DNA of 64,000 nucleotides from Chenggangzhangella methanolivorans (GCF_019797865.1 NZ_CP081869.1:1550001-1614000); one strand, 5' to 3'. Counted from the first letter of the stretch, positions 38,253 through 47,126 are shown. Made by a program: numbers and translations. The notes: a model not told the origin generated them from the letters alone.

Positions 38253-38828
38253 ATGTCCCTCACCCTCCCCGTCCTCTACGGCTCGGTCCGCAGCGAGCGG
38301 CAGGGGATCACGCTCGCCCGCCACGTGACGGAGGCGCTGCGCGCGCGCGGCCATGACGCGCCGCTGATCGACCCGATCGAATTCCGCCTGCCGCTGCTCG
38401 ACAAGATGTACAAGGAGTACAAAGGCGACGCGCCGCCCGTGCTCGCGGAGCTCGCCGGGATCTACGCCAGGGCCGACGGCTTCGTGATCGTCTCGGGCGA
38501 GTACAATCACGGCGTTCCGCCGGCGCTGAAGAACCTGCTCGACCACTTCCTCGAGGAGTATTTCTGGCGTCCGTCGGCGATCGTGAGCTATTCGGCCGGA
38601 AGCTTCGGCGGCGTCCGCGCCGCGATGCAGCTGCGAATGACGCTCGGCGAACTCGGGATGCCCTCCATCCCCTCGACCTTTCCGGTGCCGGCGATCGGCA
38701 AGGCGTTCGGCGAGGACGGCAAGCCCGCCGACGAGAAATTCGAACGGCGCTTCGACAAGTTCGCCCGCGAGCTCGAATGGTACGCCGAAGCGCTGAAAGC
38801 CAAGCGCGCCGAGGGCGTGCCGTACTAA
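38253..38828 (+). CDS. NAD(P)H-dependent FMN reductase family protein
   Basis: 191 aa. Flavodoxin-like fold: VLYGSVRSERQGITLARHV binds the FMN phosphate; ADGFVIVSGEYNHGVPPALKNLLDH is the family core; VSYSAGSFGGVRAAMQLR follows. It probably reduces free flavin, quinones or azo compounds. No partner monooxygenase lies next to it. Confidence 0.88.
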   Translation: MSLTLPVLYGSVRSERQGITLARHVTEALRARGHDAPLIDPIEFRLPLLDKMYKEYKGDAPPVLAELAGIYARADGFVIVSGEYNHGVPPALKNLLDHFLEEYFWRPSAIVSYSAGSFGGVRAAMQLRMTLGELGMPSIPSTFPVPAIGKAFGEDGKPADEKFERRFDKFARELEWYAEALKAKRAEGVPY

Positions 38829-38844
38829 GGGGATTGCTCTCCGA

Positions 38845-38966
38845 CGAACTGCGTGCTTCGAGACGCGCCTTCGGCGCTCCTCAGCATGAGGGGCGTTGGT
38901 GGAACGCGAAATGACCCTTCATGGCTGAAGGAGGCCCGGCAGGGCCGTCTCGAAGCACCCAGTTCG
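38845..38966. repeat. Inverted repeat, TGCTTCGAGACG family
   Basis: 122 bp: CGAACTGCGTGCTTCGAGAC with GCGCTCCTCAGCATGAGG on the left, and CATGGCTGAAGGAGGCC with GGCCGTCTCGAAGCACCC and AGTTCG on the right. Same family as 31558-31679. Confidence 0.8.
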
Positions 38967-38998
38967 CTGATCCAACGCCTCAAGATCGAAAGTCCCAA

Positions 38999-39784
38999 AT
39001 GCCCCGCTCCCCCGTCATGCAGGTCATGGTCCAGGCCGTCACCAAGGCCGGCCGCGCGCTCCGCCGCGATTTCGGCGAAGTCGAGCAGCTCCAGGTCTCG
39101 ATGAAGGGGCCGGGCGACTTCGTCTCGGCCGCCGACCGCAAGACCGAAGAGCTGCTGCGCGCCGAGCTCACGCGCGCCCGGCCCGGCTACGGCTTCCTGA
39201 TGGAGGAGAGCGGAACGATCGCGGGCACCGACCCCGACCACCGCTGGATCGTCGACCCGCTCGACGGCACCACCAACTTCCTCCACGGCATCCCGGTGTT
39301 CTCGATCTCGGTGGCGCTGGAACGCTCCGGCGTGCTGGTGGCGGGCGTGGTGTTCAATCCCGTCACCGACGAACTCTACACCGCCGAGCGCGGCGCCGGC
39401 GCCTTCCTCAACGACCGTCGCATCCGCGTCGCCGCACGCCGCGACTTCACCGACGCGGTGATCGCGACCGGCATCCCCCATCTCGGCAAGCCCGCGCATG
39501 ACCGCTTCCGCGAGGAGCTCGCGCTCGTTCAGTCGAAGGTTTCGGGCGTCCGTCGCTTCGGCTCGGCGGCGCTCGATCTCGCCATGGTGGCGGCCGGCCG
39601 GTTCGACGGCTTCTGGGAGCGCCACCTGCAGGCCTGGGACGTGGCGGCGGGAATCGTGCTCGTGCGCGAGGCCGGCGGCTTCGTCACCGACGCCGACGGC
39701 TTCGACAACATGCTGGCGCGGGGCACGATCGTCGCCGGCAACGAGACGATGCACGACTCGCTGCTGAAGCTCGTGAAGCAGTAA
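38999..39784 (+). CDS. suhB: Inositol monophosphatase family protein SuhB
   Basis: 261 aa from ATG 38999. The metal-binding signature is EES (LMEESGTIAG), WIVDPLDGTTNFLHGIPVFS and the C-terminal WDVAAGIVLVREAGG. SuhB hydrolyses inositol phosphates and in E. coli is also an rRNA antitermination factor. A TGCTTCGAGACG-type repeat lies just upstream. Confidence 0.94.
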   Translation: MPRSPVMQVMVQAVTKAGRALRRDFGEVEQLQVSMKGPGDFVSAADRKTEELLRAELTRARPGYGFLMEESGTIAGTDPDHRWIVDPLDGTTNFLHGIPVFSISVALERSGVLVAGVVFNPVTDELYTAERGAGAFLNDRRIRVAARRDFTDAVIATGIPHLGKPAHDRFREELALVQSKVSGVRRFGSAALDLAMVAAGRFDGFWERHLQAWDVAAGIVLVREAGGFVTDADGFDNMLARGTIVAGNETMHDSLLKLVKQ

Positions 39785-39923
39785 CGGACACGCGGCCCGC
39801 CCGCGTCCGCCGACAGGAGCGGACGCAGCCGAAACCTCCTGCGGACCGTGTCCTGCGCGCGCTATCGTGCGCGCCCAAACCGTGTTCTATGGGCGGTGGT
39901 ATCCTTGGGGCCGCCCGCGCACG

Positions 39924-40942
39924 ATGTCCTTTTCCGACCTCGATCCCTACAAGCTGTCGTCGCCTCGGGTGTTCCTGCTGCGGATGGTGATCTTCCTCGC
40001 TCTGGCGGGGTTCGTCGCGCTCATCCTGAACCAGCAGATCTCCAAGGCGTTCCTCGCCAATCCCGGGCTGAACGGGCTGATCTTCGCCGTGCTCGTCATC
40101 GGCGTGCTGCTCACCTTCCGGCAGGTCATCCGCCTCTTCCCGAGGTGCGCTGGGTCAACGACTTCCGCATGTCCGAGCCGGGGCTGGCGCTGCGCGAGCA
40201 GCCGAAGCTGCTCGCCCCGATGGCCTCGCTGCTCGGCGACCGGATCTCGAGCGGCGCCCCGATCGGCGCGCCGCTGATGCGCTCGATCCTCGACTCGATC
40301 GGCACCCGCCTCGACGAGGCGCGCGAGATCGGCCGCTACCTCACGGGCCTGCTCGTCTTCCTCGGCCTGCTCGGCACCTTCTGGGGCCTGCTCGAGACCG
40401 TCGGGTCGATCTCGGGCGTGATCTCCTCGCTCGGCGGCGGCGGCACGCAGGACACCGGCGTCCTGTTCGAGGAGCTGAAGTCCGGCCTCGCGGGGCCGCT
40501 CGCCGGCATGGGGACCTCGTTCTCGGCCTCGCTCTTCGGCCTCGCGGGCTCGCTGATCCTCGGCTTCCTCGACCTCCAGGCCGGCCAGGCGCAGAACCGC
40601 TTCCACAACGAGCTCGAGGACTGGCTCGCGGCCGCCGTTTCGGCCGCCGACGCGGACGCGCGCGACGCGACGGCGTTCGCGCCCGCCAAGTCCGCCGGGG
40701 CCTCGCCCGAGATCGCCGCGGCGCTCGAAAAGCTCAACAAGAGCCTCGCCGAGGGCGGCTCCTCCAAGGCTGCGAGCCAGGCGACCGCGCATCTCGCGGA
40801 AGGCATCCAGGGCCTCGTCAAGCACATGCGCTCCGAGCAGCAGATGATCCGCGACTGGGTGGAGGCGCAGTCGACCCAGCAGCAGGACATCAAGGCCCTG
40901 CTGGAGCGCCTCCTCGCCGAGCGCGAGAGGGCGGCGGAGTGA
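39924..40942 (+). CDS. MotA/TolQ/ExbB-like proton channel protein, frameshifted
   Basis: About 340 aa. ATG 39924 gives MSFSDLDPYKLSSPRVFLLR; membrane helices are near residues 19-38 and 47-65; then one G is missing at 40142 (RLFPEVRWVNDFRM restored). Two more helices (GLLVFLGLLGTFWGLLETV and FSASLFGLAGSLILGFLDL) form the MotA/TolQ proton-channel core, followed by a coiled-coil tail. With the next gene it forms a MotA-MotB/TolQ-TolR-like energised pair not linked to flagellar genes here. Such pairs in Rhizobiales are of unknown envelope function. Confidence 0.85.
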
Positions 40943-41003
40943 GACGCGGGAGCGACGGGCCTGCGTGCTTCGAGACGCCGATCTATGACCGGCGGCCGCT
41001 CCT

Positions 41004-42026
41004 ATGGCGCTGAGCTCGCGCCGGCGCTACCGGCCGGTCGACTACTGGCCGGGCTTCGTCGACGCGCTGTCGACGCTGCTGCTCGTCATCATCTTCCTGC
41101 TCACCGTGTTCATGGTCGCGCAGTTCCTGCTCGGCCGGGAAGTGACGGGCAAGGACACCGCGCTCCAGCGCCTCAACGCCCAGATCGCCGAGCTCACCGA
41201 ACTGCTCGCGCTTGAGCGCTCTGGCGCGCGCACCGCCAAGGACGACCTCTCCAGCATGCAGGCGAGCCTCGCGGCGATCGAGGCCGAGCGCGACCGGCTG
41301 AAGGCCGACGCGGCGAGCGGCGCCGACCGCGCGAAGACCGAAGGCGGCCGGGCGAACGAGCTTTCGGGCGCGCTCGACAAGGAGCGCGAGCTGTCGGCGC
41401 AGGCGCGCAGCCAGGTCGACCTGCTCAACCAGCAGATCTCGGCGCTCCGCCGCCAGATCGCCGCGCTCGAGGACGCGCTCAACGCCTCCGAAAGCCGCGA
41501 CCGCGAGAGCCAGGCCAAGATCGCCGACCTCGGCTCGCGCTTGAACGTGGCGCTCGCCCAGCGGGTCCAGGAGCTCAACCGCTACCGCTCCGACTTCTTC
41601 GGGCGGCTGCGCCAGATCCTCGCCGATCGCCCGGGCGTGACGATCGTCGGCGACCGCTTCGTGTTCCAGTCCGAGCTCTTGTTCGACACCGGGCAGGCCG
41701 AACTCAGCGACGCCGCCAAGCCCGAGCTCGACAAGCTCGCGACGGCGCTTCTGGAGCTCACCAAGGACATTCCGCCGGACATCAACTGGGTGATGCGCGT
41801 CGACGGCCACACCGACGTGCGCCCGACGCGCGGCGCGTTCCCGTCGAACTGGGCGCTGTCGTCGGCGCGCGCGATCGCGGTGGTGCAGTATCTCGTCTCG
41901 AAGGGCGTGCCGCCGCAGCGCCTCGTCGCCGCAGGCTTCGGCGAGTTCCAGCCGCTCGACACCGCCGAGAACGAAGACGCCTACCGCAAGAACCGCAGGA
42001 TCGAGCTGAAGCTCACGGAGCGGTAA
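41004..42026 (+). CDS. OmpA/MotB-like peptidoglycan-binding protein
   Basis: 340 aa. One membrane helix (residues 15-43, PGFVDALSTLLLVIIFLLTV, with the Asp typical of MotB/TolR ion paths), a periplasmic coiled coil (about 50-190) and a C-terminal OmpA domain (QSELLFDTGQAELSDAAKPE, MRVDGHTDVRPTRG, NRRIELKLTE) that should bind peptidoglycan. It is 61 bp after the MotA-like gene; together they look like a stator complex working on the cell wall. Confidence 0.9.
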   Translation: MALSSRRRYRPVDYWPGFVDALSTLLLVIIFLLTVFMVAQFLLGREVTGKDTALQRLNAQIAELTELLALERSGARTAKDDLSSMQASLAAIEAERDRLKADAASGADRAKTEGGRANELSGALDKERELSAQARSQVDLLNQQISALRRQIAALEDALNASESRDRESQAKIADLGSRLNVALAQRVQELNRYRSDFFGRLRQILADRPGVTIVGDRFVFQSELLFDTGQAELSDAAKPELDKLATALLELTKDIPPDINWVMRVDGHTDVRPTRGAFPSNWALSSARAIAVVQYLVSKGVPPQRLVAAGFGEFQPLDTAENEDAYRKNRRIELKLTER

Positions 42027-42036
42027 GGCCGCGTCG

Positions 42037-42324
42037 TCAAATGCTTGGCGGCCATTCCCGCGCGCCGTGCTGCACGAAGAGCAGTTCGACACGCTCCTCC
42101 GTCACACGGTACGCCACGATGTAGGGCGCGCCCGAAACGACCAACTCGCGCGTGCCTGGAATTTCGCCGATACGGCCGACGAACGGATTTCGTGACAGCA
42201 GTCGCGCGGCCGAGCCGTCGATGTCATTGACGATGCGGAATGCAGCCCGCGGACTCTGCTCGGCGAGATAGTCTCCGATCGCCGCCAATTCCATCAGATA
42301 TCGGCGTGTCCGGAAGACCCGCAC
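42037..42324 (-). CDS. RelE/ParE-family toxin
   Basis: 95 aa with the compact ParE/RelE fold (VFRTRRYLMELAAIGDYLAE, GRIGEIPGTRELVVSGAPYI, VAYRVTEERVELLFVQHGAR). ParE members inhibit DNA gyrase; RelE members cut mRNA. The missing RelE catalytic set and the LVVSG.PYIVAYR motif favour ParE. It follows its antitoxin by 4 bp. Confidence 0.88.
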   Translation of the reverse strand: MRVFRTRRYLMELAAIGDYLAEQSPRAAFRIVNDIDGSAARLLSRNPFVGRIGEIPGTRELVVSGAPYIVAYRVTEERVELLFVQHGAREWPPSI

Positions 42325-42328
42325 CCGA

Positions 42329-42562
42329 TCAGCGGGACGCGTGCCGGTTCAGGACTGCAGCAAGCTCCTCGTCGGACGCGAACGCCCCATCCTCGGCGTC
42401 CTTGAGCCCTGCCTCGACCCCCGAAATCCAGCGCTCCTGCCACGCCAACGAACGACCGTGGGAGAGCGCGTCTTCGATGATCTGCTCGCGCGTCAGCGAA
42501 GAGCGCTCCGACAAAGCGTCGATGCGCCGGCTGAGATCGTCTGGAAGCGCGTCTTTCTCCAT
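42329..42562 (-). CDS. Ribbon-helix-helix type antitoxin
   Basis: 77 aa. The N-terminus (LPDDLSRRIDALSERSSLTREQIIEDALSH) has the RHH/CopG DNA-binding pattern; the C-terminal half (WISGVEAGLKDAEDGAFASDEELAAVLNRH) resembles ParD/RHH antitoxins that wrap the toxin. Antitoxin-first order on the same strand is the type II standard, with autoregulation expected. Confidence 0.85.
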   Translation of the reverse strand: MEKDALPDDLSRRIDALSERSSLTREQIIEDALSHGRSLAWQERWISGVEAGLKDAEDGAFASDEELAAVLNRHASR

Positions 42563-42598
42563 GCGGACAGCCTCTCACGGCCGCGGCGATCGCGCCAG

Positions 42599-43018
42599 TC
42601 ACAGCGCCTTCTTCAGGAAATATCGCGTCTCGCCCGGGGGCATGCCCGGAAGCGCGCCGAAGACCTCGTAGCCGCAGCGGACATAGACGTCGCGGTTCAC
42701 CTGCCCGAAGCAATCGATCCAGGCGTTCGTCGCCCCGCGCTCCGCCGCCGCGCGTTCGGCCTCGGCCAGAAGCCGCGCGCCCAGCCCTCGCCCTCTTAGA
42801 CCTTCGGGCACGAACAGCAGTTCGACATAGAGCCAGCCATAGGTCGTGCGCCCCCACAGGCCCCCGATGGTCTCGCCGGCCTCGTCGCGCAGCAGCACGG
42901 CGAGCGGGCGGATGTCGGACGGCCCGAACCGTTCGTCGTTGAAGGCCACCAGCCCGCGCAGGATGGCGGCGCGGTCATCGGGGGACGGATCGTCGACGAG
43001 AGCGACCTCGGCCGCCAC
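42599..43018 (-). CDS. GNAT-family N-acetyltransferase
   Basis: 139 aa from GTG 43018, just after the ABC transporter stop. The acetyl-CoA site is VPEGLRGRGLGARLLAEAER; other GNAT features are GGLWGRTTYGWLYVELLFV and NRDVYVRCGYEVFG. Substrate unknown. Probably co-transcribed with the ABC exporter. Confidence 0.88.
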   Translation of the reverse strand: MAAEVALVDDPSPDDRAAILRGLVAFNDERFGPSDIRPLAVLLRDEAGETIGGLWGRTTYGWLYVELLFVPEGLRGRGLGARLLAEAERAAAERGATNAWIDCFGQVNRDVYVRCGYEVFGALPGMPPGETRYFLKKAL

Positions 43019-43022
43019 CGCC

Positions 43023-44861
43023 CTACTCCGCCGCGGCCTCGGCCCGGCGGAGGTCGCCGGCGCCGAACTGGAGCTCGGCGAGACGCGCATAGAGCCCGCG
43101 GCGGGCCACGAGCTCGGCGTGGCTGCCCTGCTCGACGATGCGGCCGGCGTCCATCACCACGATGCGGTCGGCGGCGAGAACGGTCGCGAGGCGGTGGGCG
43201 ATGACGACCGTGGCGCGACCCTGCCGCGTGGCGCCGAGCGCCTCCTGCACCAGCGTCTCGCTTTCCGCGTCGAGCGCGGAGGTGGCCTCGTCGAGCAGAA
43301 GGACGGGAGCGTCCTTCAACAGCGCGCGGGCGAGCGCCACGCGCTGGCGCTGGCCGCCCGACAGCGTCACGCCGCGCTCGCCGATCTGGGCGTCGTAGCC
43401 GCCCGGCAGGTCCGCCACAAAACGGTCGGCGCCGGCGAGCCGCGCCGCGGCCTCGACCTCGGCGTCGCTCGCCCCGGCGCGGCCGAGGCGGATGTTCTCG
43501 CGCAGGCTGGTGGCGAACACCACGGGATCCTGCGGCACGAGCGCGAGACGGTCGCGGACCTCTTCGAGCCGGGCCTCGCGCAGGTCCACGCCGTCGATCG
43601 TCACGCGGCCGGCGGCGGGGTCGTAGAAACGCAGCGCGAGATGGAACAGCGTCGACTTGCCCGCGCCCGACGGACCGACGATCGCCACGGTTTCGCCGGG
43701 CGCGACGCCGAGCGAGAATCCTTTGAGCGCAGGCGCCTCGGCGCCCGGATAGGAAAAGTCCACCGCCTCGAAGGCGAGCGCGCCGCGCGCAGGCGCCGGC
43801 AGCGGACGCGGGTTTTTCGGGTCGCGCACCTCGGGTTCGGTCGCGAGCAGCTCGCCGAGCCGCTCGGCGGAGCCTGCGGCTTGCGTGGCCTCGCCCCAGA
43901 CGTTGGAGAGCTCGCCGATCGCGCCGGCGGCAAACACGGCGTAGAGCACGAACTGGCCGAGCGCGCCGGCCGACATCTGGCCTGCGAGCACCAGCGTCGC
44001 GCCGTACCACAGCACGCCGAGCACGCTGACGAAGACGAGGAAGATGCCGACGCCGGTCAAGAGCGCGCGCGCCGTGGTGGCGCTCTGGGCGGCGTAATAG
44101 GCGTCCTCGACGGCGAGCGAGAAGCGGTCGATGAGCCGCCGCTCGGCGTTGTAGGCCTGCACGCCCCGCATCGCGCCGATGGCCTCGCCTGCGACCGCGG
44201 AGGCGTCGGCGAGGCGGTCCTGCGCGGCGCGCGAGCGGCGGCGCACCGAGCGCCCGAAGGCCGCGAGCGGCAGCACGATGATCGGGATCGCGCCGAGCAC
44301 CAGCGCGGAGAGCCACGGGCTCGTCACCACCATCATGACGGCGGCGCCCAGGAACAGGAACAGGTTACGCAGCGCCTGGCTCGCGGTCGCGCCGAACGCC
44401 GACTTGATCTGCGTGGTGTCGGCGGTGAGCCGCGAGATGATCTCGCCGGAGCGCTGGCGGTCGTAGAACGCAGGGGTGAGCCGCGTCAGGCGCTCGAACA
44501 CTGCGGCGCGCACGTCCGACACCACACGCTCGCCGAGCGTCGTCACGAACCAGTAGCGGGCGGCCGACGCCACCGCGAGAACGGCCACCACCGCGAGCAT
44601 CGCGCCGAAATACTGGTCCACCATGCCTGGATGGTCGGACGAGAAGCCGTGGTCGATCAGCCGCCGGACCGCCACGGGGATCGCAAGCGTCGCGCCGGCC
44701 GAGGCGACGAGCGCGACGAAGGCCCCGAGGATGCGACCCTTGTGCGCGGTCGCGAAGGGCATGATGGCGGCGAGCGGCTTCAGCGACCGCGAGGGGGCTG
44801 CGGGGTTTGCGGTCGTCTCTGCGGCCTTGCGGCGGGCCATTGCGGTCCCTTGCTTAAACAC
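43023..44861 (-). CDS. ABC exporter, fused permease and ATPase (MsbA/LmrA type)
   Basis: 612 aa. Six-helix ABC-exporter domain (about residues 35-330), then the ATPase: Walker [10 protein letters not shown], signature [20 protein letters not shown], Walker [17 protein letters not shown] and H-loop [10 protein letters not shown]. It functions as a homodimer. The family contains lipid flippases (MsbA) and drug exporters; the sequence alone does not separate them, and no lipid A genes are adjacent. Confidence 0.9.
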   Translation of the reverse strand: MFKQGTAMARRKAAETTANPAAPSRSLKPLAAIMPFATAHKGRILGAFVALVASAGATLAIPVAVRRLIDHGFSSDHPGMVDQYFGAMLAVVAVLAVASAARYWFVTTLGERVVSDVRAAVFERLTRLTPAFYDRQRSGEIISRLTADTTQIKSAFGATASQALRNLFLFLGAAVMMVVTSPWLSALVLGAIPIIVLPLAAFGRSVRRRSRAAQDRLADASAVAGEAIGAMRGVQAYNAERRLIDRFSLAVEDAYYAAQSATTARALLTGVGIFLVFVSVLGVLWYGATLVLAGQMSAGALGQFVLYAVFAAGAIGELSNVWGEATQAAGSAERLGELLATEPEVRDPKNPRPLPAPARGALAFEAVDFSYPGAEAPALKGFSLGVAPGETVAIVGPSGAGKSTLFHLALRFYDPAAGRVTIDGVDLREARLEEVRDRLALVPQDPVVFATSLRENIRLGRAGASDAEVEAAARLAGADRFVADLPGGYDAQIGERGVTLSGGQRQRVALARALLKDAPVLLLDEATSALDAESETLVQEALGATRQGRATVVIAHRLATVLAADRIVVMDAGRIVEQGSHAELVARRGLYARLAELQFGAGDLRRAEAAAE

Positions 44862-44954
44862 GTTCCAAAGGCGGGAGGGTTATGGAGCGGAGGGCGCGAG
44901 AAGCACAACCCCGACTTACGCGGCCGAAGGGCGCGGAAGCGCGGCCTCGCCCGG

Positions 44955-44983
44955 TTGTCGCTCGCCCGCGTTTGCGTTATAGG
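44955..44983 (+). promoter_or_regulatory. Probable rpmE promoter
   Basis: A -35 TTGTCG (44955-44960), 17-bp spacer and -10 TATAGG (44978-44983) stand about 75 bp before the rpmE start, facing the right way. Both boxes resemble housekeeping promoters of alphaproteobacteria. Confidence 0.55.
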
Positions 44984-45058
44984 GGTGCCACCTCACGTCA
45001 TTCTCGAAATGCTCGCGGGCGCCCTGAGCGGCCGCGCATCGCCGAACGGAACATCGCC

Positions 45059-45292
45059 ATGAAGGCCGACATCCACCCGAACTACCACACGATCAAGGTC
45101 GTCATGACGGACGGCACCGAGTACGAGACCCGCTCCACCTGGGGCAAGGAGGGCGACACCCTCCAGCTCGACATCGACCCGAACACCCATCCGGCCTGGA
45201 CCGGTGGCGCGGCGCAGCTGACCGACCGCGGCGGCCGTCTCTCGCGCTTCAACAAGAAGTTCGCGAACTTCGGCGTCGCCACCAAGACGTGA
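45059..45292 (+). CDS. rpmE: 50S ribosomal protein L31
   Basis: 77 aa from ATG 45059. It matches L31 throughout ([33 protein letters not shown]). The zinc-binding Cys residues of C+ L31 are absent, so it is the C-minus form; this is normal in many alphaproteobacteria and makes L31 independent of zinc. It is followed by a clear terminator. Confidence 0.96.
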   Translation: MKADIHPNYHTIKVVMTDGTEYETRSTWGKEGDTLQLDIDPNTHPAWTGGAAQLTDRGGRLSRFNKKFANFGVATKT

Positions 45293-45321
45293 CCCGCGGC
45301 GCCTCTTTCGCGCCCTTATGA

Positions 45322-45351
45322 CCCCGGTCCTTGCGGCCGGGGTTTTGTTTT
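45322..45351 (+). terminator. Intrinsic terminator of rpmE
   Basis: Stem CCCCGG(T)CC/GGCCGGGG with a TTGC loop, followed by TTTTGTTTT (45343-45351). Confidence 0.85.
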
Positions 45352-45370
45352 GTGCGGACGGTGAAGCGAC

Positions 45371-45745
45371 GTGACGGCGCAGCGCATTCTTCTCGGCGTT
45401 CTGGCGGTGGCGGCGATCGCGCTCGGGGTCGCGATCTGGCGGTTCATGGCGGGCGAGGCCGGCGCGCCGCTTGCGGGCCAGACGCGCGCGGACTTCGTGC
45501 GCTCGGCCGTCGAGGCCTGCACGGCGCGCCAGAAGGCCGCGCCGGTCGATCCCGACGTGACGCCGGAGACGATCGGCAGGTTCTGCGACTGCTACGGCGA
45601 GACGCTGGCGCGACGCGTCACCACCGCAGACCTCGCGCGGCTCACCGGCCGGCCGGCGGCCGAGATCCAGGCGACGATGCGCGAGAAAACGCAGGACATC
45701 GACGCGGTGTGCCTCGCGCGGCTGGATGAGCCGGCTGGGCGGTAG
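45371..45745 (+). CDS. Membrane-anchored hypothetical protein
   Basis: 124 aa from GTG 45371. One N-terminal hydrophobic helix (ILLGVLAVAAIALGVAIWRF) is followed by a periplasmic-type helical domain with Cys residues (VEACTARQ, FCDCYGETLA, DAVCLARL) that may form disulphides. The C..C(x)C spacing is conserved in hypothetical proteins I recall from Rhizobiales. Function unknown. Confidence 0.65.
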   Translation: MTAQRILLGVLAVAAIALGVAIWRFMAGEAGAPLAGQTRADFVRSAVEACTARQKAAPVDPDVTPETIGRFCDCYGETLARRVTTADLARLTGRPAAEIQATMREKTQDIDAVCLARLDEPAGR

Positions 45746-45860
45746 CGCTACGCTGCTTGCTGATCGTGGAGCGCCAGAACCTCGGTCCGTCATCCTGGCC
45801 GAAAAGCCTGCATGACGCCTGCGCCAGTCAGCGCATGTCCTTGGGCCGTCCTGAGCCTGC

Positions 45861-46388
45861 TCAGCGACGTCCGCCGAAGGCCTGGCGCAGCAGCTCCATC
45901 TGGCCCTCGAGCGGGTTGCCGGAGCGGTCTTCCGGCGTCGCGCGGCCGTCGAGCTGGGCGTCGAGCACCTGCACGCGCTCCTGCAGCCGCGCGGTGCGGG
46001 TGACGAGGTCGCGAAGGCGCTCGGGCAGCCGGTCGAACACCTCGGGGGCGAGCGTGGAGGAGATCGGCGTCAGCTTCACCTTGCGCTTCTCGTCGAGCGC
46101 CTGGTCGGGCGACATCTCGCCTTCGTTGACGGCGCGCTGGACCAGCAGCCAGGAGGCGACCTGCATCAGCCGCGTGGTGAGCCGCATGCTTTCGGTCGCG
46201 TAGGCGATCGATTCGGGCCGTCCGAGCTTGCGCGATTCGGAGCGTCCGTCGCCGTCGAGATAGGCCGCGGTCTCCTCGACCAGCGCCATGCCCTCGCGGA
46301 ACAGCGCCCCGAATCCGGCCGAGCCCACGAGCTTCGCGCCGAACGAGACCGTCGCGACCTTCTCCGAGCGTCCGAAACCATCCGTCAT
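45861..46388 (-). CDS. rcdA: DUF1465 protein, RcdA-like (regulator of CtrA degradation)
   Basis: 175 aa from ATG 46388 (MTDGFGRSEKVATVSFGAKL). All-helical: FGALFREGMALVEETAAYLD, MRLTTRLMQVASWLLVQRAV, ERLRDLVTRTARLQERVQVLDAQL. DUF1465 is, to my knowledge, the family of Caulobacter RcdA, the adaptor that helps ClpXP degrade CtrA. An Asp/Gly-poor, Arg-rich end closes the protein. The assignment rests on family memory; DUF1465 is certain enough, the RcdA role less so. Confidence 0.7.
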   Translation of the reverse strand: MTDGFGRSEKVATVSFGAKLVGSAGFGALFREGMALVEETAAYLDGDGRSESRKLGRPESIAYATESMRLTTRLMQVASWLLVQRAVNEGEMSPDQALDEKRKVKLTPISSTLAPEVFDRLPERLRDLVTRTARLQERVQVLDAQLDGRATPEDRSGNPLEGQMELLRQAFGGRR

Positions 46389-46533
46389 CCAACGCCTCTC
46401 CGACCGGGCCATAGCCTCGTGAGCGACATACATAGACGCCCCAGCATCGCATCAACCAAGGCGTCAGGGCAATCGGCGGACCAGAGCGCAGGTTTTCCCC
46501 AGGCGGCCCGGCGCGATGGTTAACGCAAAGCGT

Positions 46534-46559
46534 AAAAAAACGGCCGCACGAGGCGGCCG
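46534..46559 (-). terminator. Intrinsic terminator on the minus strand
   Basis: Perfect 7-bp stem CGGCCGC/GCGGCCG with a 5-nt loop (46541-46559), followed on the minus strand by seven T (46540-46534). It lies 144 bp past the DUF1192 stop, with no gene between, so it could end DUF1192 mRNA or a separate small RNA. Confidence 0.9.
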
Positions 46560-46630
46560 AGAAAGTCGATGACAGGGAGGCGTCAAACAGAGTGGACAGG
46601 AACCACTCGCAATCCAGAAACTGGACCGAC
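46534..46630 (-). ncRNA. Candidate small RNA in the rcdA-DUF1192 gap
   Basis: About 97 nt. In transcript order there are three stem-loops: TCCAG-AAA-CTGGA region (46613-46625), GAGTGG/CCACTC (46590-46608) and the terminator stem (46541-46559) with T7. A single-stranded GCCTCCC lies between the second and third. Upstream on the same strand are TTATAC (46641-46636) as a -10 and a CtrA-like box (46652-46666) over the -35 position. No reading frame of note. The 314-bp gap 46389-46702 otherwise holds nothing. Confidence 0.5.
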
Positions 46631-46651
46631 TTCGGGTATAATCTGGAAAGG

Positions 46652-46666
46652 TTAACGCCAAGTTAC
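46652..46666. promoter_or_regulatory. CtrA-like box TTAA-N7-TTAC
   Basis: TTAACGCCAAGTTAC matches the TTAA-N7-TTAA consensus at 7 of 8 positions (reads GTAA-N7-TTAA on the minus strand). It sits 10 nt before the -10 of the candidate small RNA and 36 bp after the DUF1192 stop. Confidence 0.45.
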
Positions 46667-46702
46667 CGCCATGGTGTCGCACAGCGAAAACACCTGCGAA
46701 CC

Positions 46703-46903
46703 TCAGCGCTTGAAGAACAGGTCGGCGGCGTCGCGCTGCGCGGCCTTCGCGGTCGCGGCGGCCTCGATGCGCGCGATCTCCTCCTTCAGGAGCGCAACGC
46801 GGGCCTGAAGCTCGTCGACGGACAGCCGCGACAGATCCTCGCCCATCACATGTTCTGCCTTGCGCGCAGGCGGCGCGCCCGGTTCGTCGTCGAAAACCGC
46901 CAT
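46703..46903 (-). CDS. DUF1192 family small protein
   Basis: 66 aa. A short acidic start (MAVFDDEPGAPPARKAEHVM) is followed by a conserved GEDLSRLSVDELQARVALLKEEIARIEA coiled-coil segment and the end DLFFKR. This is the DUF1192 pattern widespread in Rhizobiales. Function unknown. It is divergent from trcR. Confidence 0.85.
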   Translation of the reverse strand: MAVFDDEPGAPPARKAEHVMGEDLSRLSVDELQARVALLKEEIARIEAAATAKAAQRDAADLFFKR

Positions 46904-47126
46904 CGGCTCCTCCTCGCTTCCCGCCGCTCAAACCGTTCGCCGTCGTGCCGCGTCGGGACGGCGCGGGGCAAGCCGTCCGTCCCGCGGCGGGACAGGCGGC
47001 CGGATCCGCCTTCGCGTTGCGCCTTGGCGGCGAAAGGCCTATATCGGACGCCAACCCCAGTCATCGAGATATCGGTCAGGGCCCCGCCGCTTCCACCGGC
47101 GGCGGGAGCGAGAGGAGATTTGCACC

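Noticed and set aside
42846..45062. 738-codon open frame on the plus strand
   Set aside because: It is antisense to the clearly real ABC exporter and GNAT genes, is Arg/His-rich and is a by-product of high GC. The same holds for the 679-codon frame at 21395-23434 and the 676-codon frame at 28288-30318.
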